From the NCBI RefSeq assembly GCF_011745365.1, contig NW_024468916.1, positions 2,959,630-3,023,629 on the forward strand: 64,000 nucleotides of DNA, read 5' to 3'. Below, piece after piece: positions 58,164 through 64,000 of the stretch. This stretch comes from Cryphonectria parasitica EP155 (Eukaryota > Ascomycota > Sordariomycetes > Diaporthales > Cryphonectriaceae). Within the stretch, counting starts at the first letter, position 1, and each line of letters opens with the position of its first letter. Below the pieces are notes generated by a model. The model searched no databases. It saw only the letters and a list, made by a program, of their open reading frames with translations, and had not been told where the DNA came from. A program made the translations under genes and the position numbers.

Positions 58164-60325
58164 CTCTACACGACGAGATCTTGAATACAATCTGATCAAC
58201 GAAGTTGCTTGGGCCTGTTGATTCGGATGTCGAAACATGTAATCATTGCGGTCAACAGTTGTGGTACACACTGTTTCAATGTATCATTTTCAAATGAAAA
58301 TAAATGGCAGATAACAGCGGACCCCGCATTCCACGGTCTGGGCATGCATGTACGACACGATCCACTCAACGGACAGCTTTACCGACTCGGAATGTCGGTT
58401 TCAGTCTACTGCGAGGGCGGCCCCCAAAGGGCGTTCGTGTGCAAGGAAATCATTTTTAGCGTTGTCAAAAGCTCGCTAACATCATTCGGTAGTCTTGAAC
58501 AGCAACAAAAGAGAGAGGTTGATGGGAAGATGTGAACGTCAGGGGTTCCTCGCTTGACAGCCTCGCAATACTAATCGATTATGATGATAATTTCTGCTTG
58601 TGCCCACCTTTACCCATTCTAAATAATCAATAAATCTACCATATATTTGATGAATATTTGGCATCTGAGCTTGTTGGAGAATATTCTCTCCTTTCTTCTG
58701 TCTTGCTCTTTTTCTTTTTTGTCCATCATCATAAAATGGTTTGCCATGAAAACAACGATCAACGGCCGTATGATTGTCAAACACTCTCTACGCTACATGC
58801 TACCTTTTAATTACTTATATCAGAAAATGACCATGATGAGGATGCATAATGTCAGCATGCTAAATAGATTACAGCTTAGAAAGATATCGAATCCGAAATC
58901 AAGGTTCATGAGAGAACATACAAATTCGCGGACACGCCTCAGTCTTCTTCAAGTGGCAATATAATTCAAACATAGCAGCGCTCATTTCAGTCGGTGGTTC
59001 AGAACTAATTTGAGATACTTTAGTCATGACCCAAAAGAAACACTTATCATGAGTTCTGAAAGTGCTGAATTCTATTTGAAGGTCTTGGTGTGATTTCCAA
59101 GGTCATAGTATGTGATAAATGGTCAAGGCCATTGCCTTCGCAACCGCTGCTAAATGTGTCCGGTGGGCCAATACTGAGGAGGCCAGTGTGCTTGTTGGCT
59201 CTGAGGTGCCTGCCGTGTACATTTTGTTTTTCGAAACCGGACTTCGTTGTTGAATCCACTTACAGGATCGACTTCATCTGAGTGAGTCAACATTTGGAAT
59301 CACACTCGTCCTGTCACCACCTCTTGGTCAGCTTCGCGGAATTCGGCAGACTCAAAAAGAAATTGACAATTCAGACTCGAGGTAGGTTGGGTGACATGCA
59401 GCCTACTTCAATCTGTCCTCTTGACATATCTGGCTAGTTAACGTAGGGTTGTACTTCTGATCATGTTACGCTTCAGGTGTCTCGTTGCCAATTGAATAAC
59501 AAGGCTGTGGGAACGGCAGCGGGGCATCAGGGTCCCACACCTCCCTACAGACACGGCAGAGAGATAATCGATTGGGCAAAAATCCAAACTATTTGGGAAC
59601 TGCTGACGTGTTAAATTGCTTATTTGCATCAGTTTGGGCGTTCAGTCATTCCCAAAATGCAACTCTGCCTGCCAATATCAAGAGACAAACTGTCCGGGTG
59701 GTCTGTCCCGGTGAGCTCTAGGTTTCTTTCGCAATTTCTGAGACTTGCTACTTACTTGTACAGCTACATTTGGGTTGGAGATTTTTATTTATTTATATAT
59801 TCCTCGACATCAAGTCTTTCGTCCAGTTGTACTGGAGCTCTAATATTCATGTCTGTAGTATTGATATGGTTGGCGAGAACAGGTTATTCTGGCTCTTGCT
59901 ACCTTGGATTGCAAGTGAGTTGCCATGCACTGTGCTCGAACACATTAGTTACCTTTCATACGCATCTGCATGAGGATCTCGAATAGTTCAGGAGACCCAA
60001 CCGCGTCTATCTTCGGCCCTTTTATCCCGACCAAGCAGAAGTGGCTTGCAGACGTGCTAAAGGATGGGTAGCAATCGCTTAGAGGCTTGATAGCTCGAAA
60101 AGTCCAGCGCGAGTACGGAGCAAAGGAAAATTGCTCGTAGATGCAGATCCGGACCCGATTTTCAAGTGTGCTGAGCCTTACAAGTATCCCCATCACCCAG
60201 GTTTGCAGGATGTTTAGCACATAATGTGCATTATTGAATGCTATATTCTCTCAGGCTGCTCAGTTGAATAGCTTCCAAATTGTTACGCAATACCTTGAAA
60301 CCGTCATTCATTACCGAATTATAAA
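58164..60325. other. Intergenic 2.2 kb, AT-rich
   Basis: Divergent space between the monooxygenase (minus) and the kinase-HET gene (plus). AT-rich with scattered short frames; none has motifs. Confidence 0.55.
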
Positions 60326-63300
60326 ATGGGCACACGCAACGGCAAATCCGAGTTGGTGGAGGGAATCTGCAATGGACTCATTGAATATGACTTTGAAGGA
60401 GTTCGCACAAGATTCTTACCCGAAGATGTGATTCACAATCTCATCAACGAAGCTTCTGTCAGGAATGAACTCAATTCTAAGGCCCGTTGTCTCGTGCAAT
60501 CTCTCACCAGTCGAGGACCTGATGAACTCACAAAGTTTATCACGAATTCGAAAGACCCTGCGAAAAAGGTGTTCGCAGCTGCGATTCTTGCAAACATCAA
60601 AGATCAAGAACTGAGGAATTCAATGCGCGGCTTCAGGGACAAGAAGTTCACTGACAAAGACCTCCCTCTCCGAGAAGGGAGCGACATCCTTGAGAAGCGA
60701 AGCTATGATTTGTTCCAGGAAAAACAATTCCAAGTCTCTGCACACATTTTCACAGAGCCTGAGTGCGAAAAAGATTTCAGGGTCAAATTAAACACGTTCA
60801 GTATCTTTCCCTTCGAAGAAGTTGAGTCCAAAATTGGAGCTGGTGCATTCAGTAAAGTCTACAAAGTTCGGATACACAAGTCGCATCAAACAGTCAGTCA
60901 TCTAAGCATGGGTACAGAATCATTGCTGATGTGTCCTCAGTTTCATGAAAAACAAGAGTGGTTTGCAATCAAGTCCATCACGGCTGACAGCCTGGACTGT
61001 AAGGCTACCGAGTCTGCGTTCAACCAAGAGGCGCAAGCCCTCTACGAGACGAGTCAGCTCAAGCACCCGAATATAGTCCGAGCATTTGCAGCAATAAGCA
61101 GGGGGAAGGGACGCTATTTCCTATTCGAATGGGCAAACAAGGGCAGTCTAGATGACTTCTACAAGTCAAAGGAGCCGGAATTGAGCCGCGGATACATCCG
61201 CAATATTGTTTCACAGCTCCTAGGATTAGCTAACGCCATACGCCGTCTTCATCATTTCGGAGGCGGAGAGTCATATCGCCATGGCGACTTGAAGCCGGCC
61301 AACATTCTCTGCTTCGGCGACGACAATGATAGCATTGGACGTTGGAAAATCAGTGACTTAGGGTTAGCGAAGCATCATATGGAAGTCACGGCTCTGCGAG
61401 GTCCAACGCAAACGAGACACAGCACGATACGCTATGAAGCACCAGAAACGACAACTTTACAGCAGGGAGGGAGGTCTCGCCAATACGACATGTGGTCCCT
61501 GGGCTGTATCACTCTGGAGCTGATAGTCTGGTTGCTGTATGGACACAAAGGCCGCGATGCCTTCAACCAAGACATTGGGGATAACAGCTATTACGAAGTC
61601 CACGACACGGGCGCTGTCGTTCATCCAAGCGTGAAGTTCTGGATGGACCATATCCAGGAAAATGACCCGGAGTGCAGTTGTGAATCTTCTGCTCTGCGCG
61701 ATCTGCTGGGAATGGTTAATAAGAAACTGATTGTTGTCGCTGTCAATCCAGGTTCGAACACATCTGAAGAGTATTCAGTCAACACTTCCGAACACCCCGT
61801 CACCGTCACGGTAATGCAACCAGACAGCGGTGGTCCAGTCCAGCAGCAGTCATACCGGAGCACTGCGAAAGACTTCGATAATGCGCTGCGTAATATGACT
61901 AATCAACACCAGGATCATGATGATCCCTATTGGTTCACCGGAGCTAGAAGAGACCAAGTCCAGCGCCCTGTAATCCCCAAGCAGAGACAGAGACACGGAA
62001 CTTATCTTAAGGTCGCCGATGCCATGAAGCCACCTCCGCGACAAAGGGAACCAGGCCTCCAACCGTCCCATGTAAGGAGAAACTATTCAATAGGGTCATC
62101 TTTTTGCTGATTCAGATATTTTCAGACTGTGCGTACGTGTCGCTGTCGACTCTAAGCCCCTTGGCTGACATTGGAAGCATCAATATTAGGGATCCTCACA
62201 AGACGTATGTCGACAGCCCCAACATTGTTTCAACGAGCTCCTACTAACCAAGTGTGTAGTATGTAAGACACCACTGCATTTACTGAGAGGCTGACAAACA
62301 AGCACCTAACAAGATCAATTCTTTCAATAGAAGGTAAGCCTGAAAGTTGCCCATCCCTTTATTTACCTTGGACTTTTTTAACGAATTCTGTTCTCCGAGG
62401 GGGGGAAATGCTAATATCATATTTAACAGCATGTAAGTTGGACCAGAAAATGCTTGCACGGGAGTATGTGAATTGCTGAGGCCTGAGCTGACTTATATTG
62501 TTTTCACAGCCGGTGAGAATCCAATTTGGTTGACCTACCATTACTGCTGCTGATTCGAAGGTCAGCCCGTATGTATCCCTTTTACATATAGACACGAGCA
62601 GTTCGCTGACAGATATTAGTTGAACATTGACGTCTGGAAATTTGAAATCGACAATACTTTTGCCAAAGAGACTCTCCGCAGGATTTCCTTGGTCGATTCA
62701 GAGCCTGTGGCCTCCCAAAAGCCCGCACAACTATGTCCAAAATGTAGCAAGATGAAATTCTGGGAACCTGCCTTCAAAATTGAAGAAAGAGCGCTTGATT
62801 TGGAAACTCAGTCCACAGAATGCGACTTCTGCCGACTTCGGTTGGAGGTCTGTCCGAATAACGCGTCTGAACGTAAGAAAGACAGTCTCCAGATTCGATT
62901 TGATCTGGAAGACAGCGTCTTCAAGTTGGCACCACACAACAAGCCTGTGCTTTCACTTCTCAGGAAACCGAAGAGTGGTACGTCAGCACAGAGGCAAACA
63001 CACATTCAGCATTAATTCCTGACTCAGGACTAGAACTGGCACCCGTGTCGATGTCGAACATCCAGATTGGTGTGTCCCAACTTGCCAAAACTGGAAGCAA
63101 GGCACAACTTGAGATAATCAGACAATGGCTGGAGCATTGCGACAAAAACCACTCAGAATGTTGCCCTGCTGCCCTCTCAACCAGCGGCTTCTCCATCCCG
63201 ACCCGGCTCGTCGATGTGGGAGAGCCACAATGTCCTTCAATCAAGCTCGTCAAGACGAAACCAGGCGACCAGATGAGATACATTGCATTGTCACATCAAT

Positions 63301-64000
63301 GGGGGAAACTGAAGCACTTTTGTACCACGATGCAGAATATTGAGCATCACAGAGACAAGATCAACATGCACGAACTTCCAAGTACATTTCGCGATGCAGT
63401 GAATGTAACAAGGGGGCTGGGCATCCGTTATATATGGATTGACTCGATTTGCATCATTCAAGGAGCGGACGGCGATTTCCACCAAGAAGCTCCGAAGATG
63501 GAGGGAGTGTTCAGCTCAGCGTATGTGGTGTTGGCAGCGAGCTCGAGCGATGGGCAGAATGATGGGTTTCTCAAGGAGCGTGGAAGTCGGCAATGCATCA
63601 GGATCCTACACGAGAACATGCCGGACTTTTACATCGGTCATTTTATTGACGACTTCACCAAGGACGTCATAGACAGCCCGCTGAATAAACGCGGGTGGGT
63701 GCTTCAGGAACGAGCCTTAGCTCGCAGGACAATCTACTTCACACATACTCAGACATATTGGGAGTGTGGACAAGGAGTGCATTGTGAGACTTTCAGGAAG
63801 ATGCATAAGTGAGTTCTCCGTTTGGACTTTAAGAAAAGCTTCTTGGCCAGTTGTTTCTAATACAAGATCTAACCAGCGAATTGTCATCATTCATTGGCGA
63901 CCCAAATTTCCCAATGGTAGCCCTCAAATCCACACGCGGTGCTCGGATTCGGTTGTTCCAGAACTTGTACAGACAGTACTCTCGCCTTGATTTCACAAGG
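60326..64000 (+). CDS. Ser/Thr kinase-HET fusion, 3' end cut by window
   Basis: Exon 1 (60326-62071, 582 codons) holds an N-terminal region (1-160) and a kinase domain: G-loop GAGAFSKV 171-178, Lys216, Glu235, catalytic loop HGDLKPAN 319-326 (HGD instead of HRD), DLG at 344-346 instead of DFG, APE 372-374. All key residues are present, so activity is plausible. Seven microexons (see the tract entry) then join phase 0 to 62620-62977, which carries WKFEIDNTFAK and a Cys-pair segment (LCPKC, ECDFC) typical of the region before HET. Next exons are 63028-63808 and 63877-64000+. The HET domain shows YIALSHQWG (797-805), YIWIDSICI (about 848-856), GWVLQER (935-941) and a partly visible YSRLDFT at the edge. 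1014 residues are visible. The alternative is two separate genes; frame continuity and the family pattern favour one. The predicted role is kinase-regulated incompatibility or cell death. Confidence 0.75.
62072..62619 (+). other. Tract of eight introns separated by seven microexons
   Basis: Proposed introns: 62072-62125, 62129-62189, 62205-62259, 62263-62330, 62334-62429, 62433-62509, 62513-62565, 62569-62619. Donors are GTAAGG, GTGCGT, GTATGT, GTAAGA, GTAAGC, GTAAGT, GTGAGA, GTATGT. Each has a CTRAY branch site 9-21 nt before its AG (CTGAT, CTGAC, CTAAC, CTAAC, CTAAT, CTGAC, CTGAT, CTGAC). The exons between them are act, ggatcctcacaagac, tat, aag, cat, ccg and ccc, all multiples of three in phase 0, adding the linker TGSSQDYKHPP between kinase and HET parts. 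Three acceptors (62125, 62259, 62565) were picked over nearby AGs because of branch distance. Whole-tract removal as one 548-nt intron is also in frame. Confidence 0.6.

Noticed and set aside
62620..63812. HET domain as a separate gene starting near 62620
   Set aside because: The 62620 codon is TTG, there is no ATG just upstream in frame, and an exact phase-0 link to the kinase exists through the microexon tract; kept as the alternative model.

Overview
This window comes from a filamentous ascomycete (Pezizomycotina, probably Sordariomycetes). The evidence is short introns (about 50-150 nt) with GTNNGN donors, CTRAY branch sites and YAG acceptors, GC-rich third positions in exons, long pyrimidine-rich leaders, and fungus-specific families: HET, rhodopsin-like membrane proteins, a TRI12-type MFS exporter and a MARVEL membrane protein. 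I place thirteen confident or likely protein genes and no convincing tRNA, rRNA, CRISPR or intact transposon.

Layout. 1-3.0 kb: no supported gene. 3.0-3.8 kb: atypical SDR. 3.8-10.4 kb: gene-free, ending in a pyrimidine-rich leader. 10.4-11.6 kb: Tyr/Pro/Ser-rich fungal protein. 15.3-16.3 kb: four-helix MARVEL-like protein. 21.1-21.8 kb: zinc cytidine/dCMP-type deaminase. 22.5-27.2 kb: a divergent pair, a fungal family protein with a C-terminal membrane anchor (minus) and a protein fusing a trypsin-like protease domain to a HET domain (plus). 28.3-34.7 kb: two neighbouring endosomal genes, VPS27 (ESCRT-0) and a Doa4/USP8-type deubiquitinase. 35.3-37.6 kb: long-chain acyl-CoA synthetase. 39.3-40.4 kb: secreted beta-propeller. 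42.6-44.4 kb: seven-helix rhodopsin-like protein. 44.4-52.9 kb: gene-poor. 52.9-58.2 kb: TRI12-like exporter and Baeyer-Villiger monooxygenase, same strand, a plausible detoxification or metabolite pair. 60.3 kb to window end: a Ser/Thr kinase joined to a HET domain, truncated by the window edge.

The most unusual structure is in that last gene. The kinase and HET parts are connected by a 548-nt stretch (62072-62619) that reads as eight consecutive introns separated by seven microexons of 3, 15, 3, 3, 3, 3 and 3 nt. All are in phase 0, so any subset could be skipped without losing frame. Together with the protease-HET fusion, the window carries two HET (incompatibility/cell-death type) proteins, each with a different enzyme at the N-terminus. 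That suggests proteolysis-gated and phosphorylation-gated versions of fungal allorecognition or immunity proteins; this role is inference from domain content.
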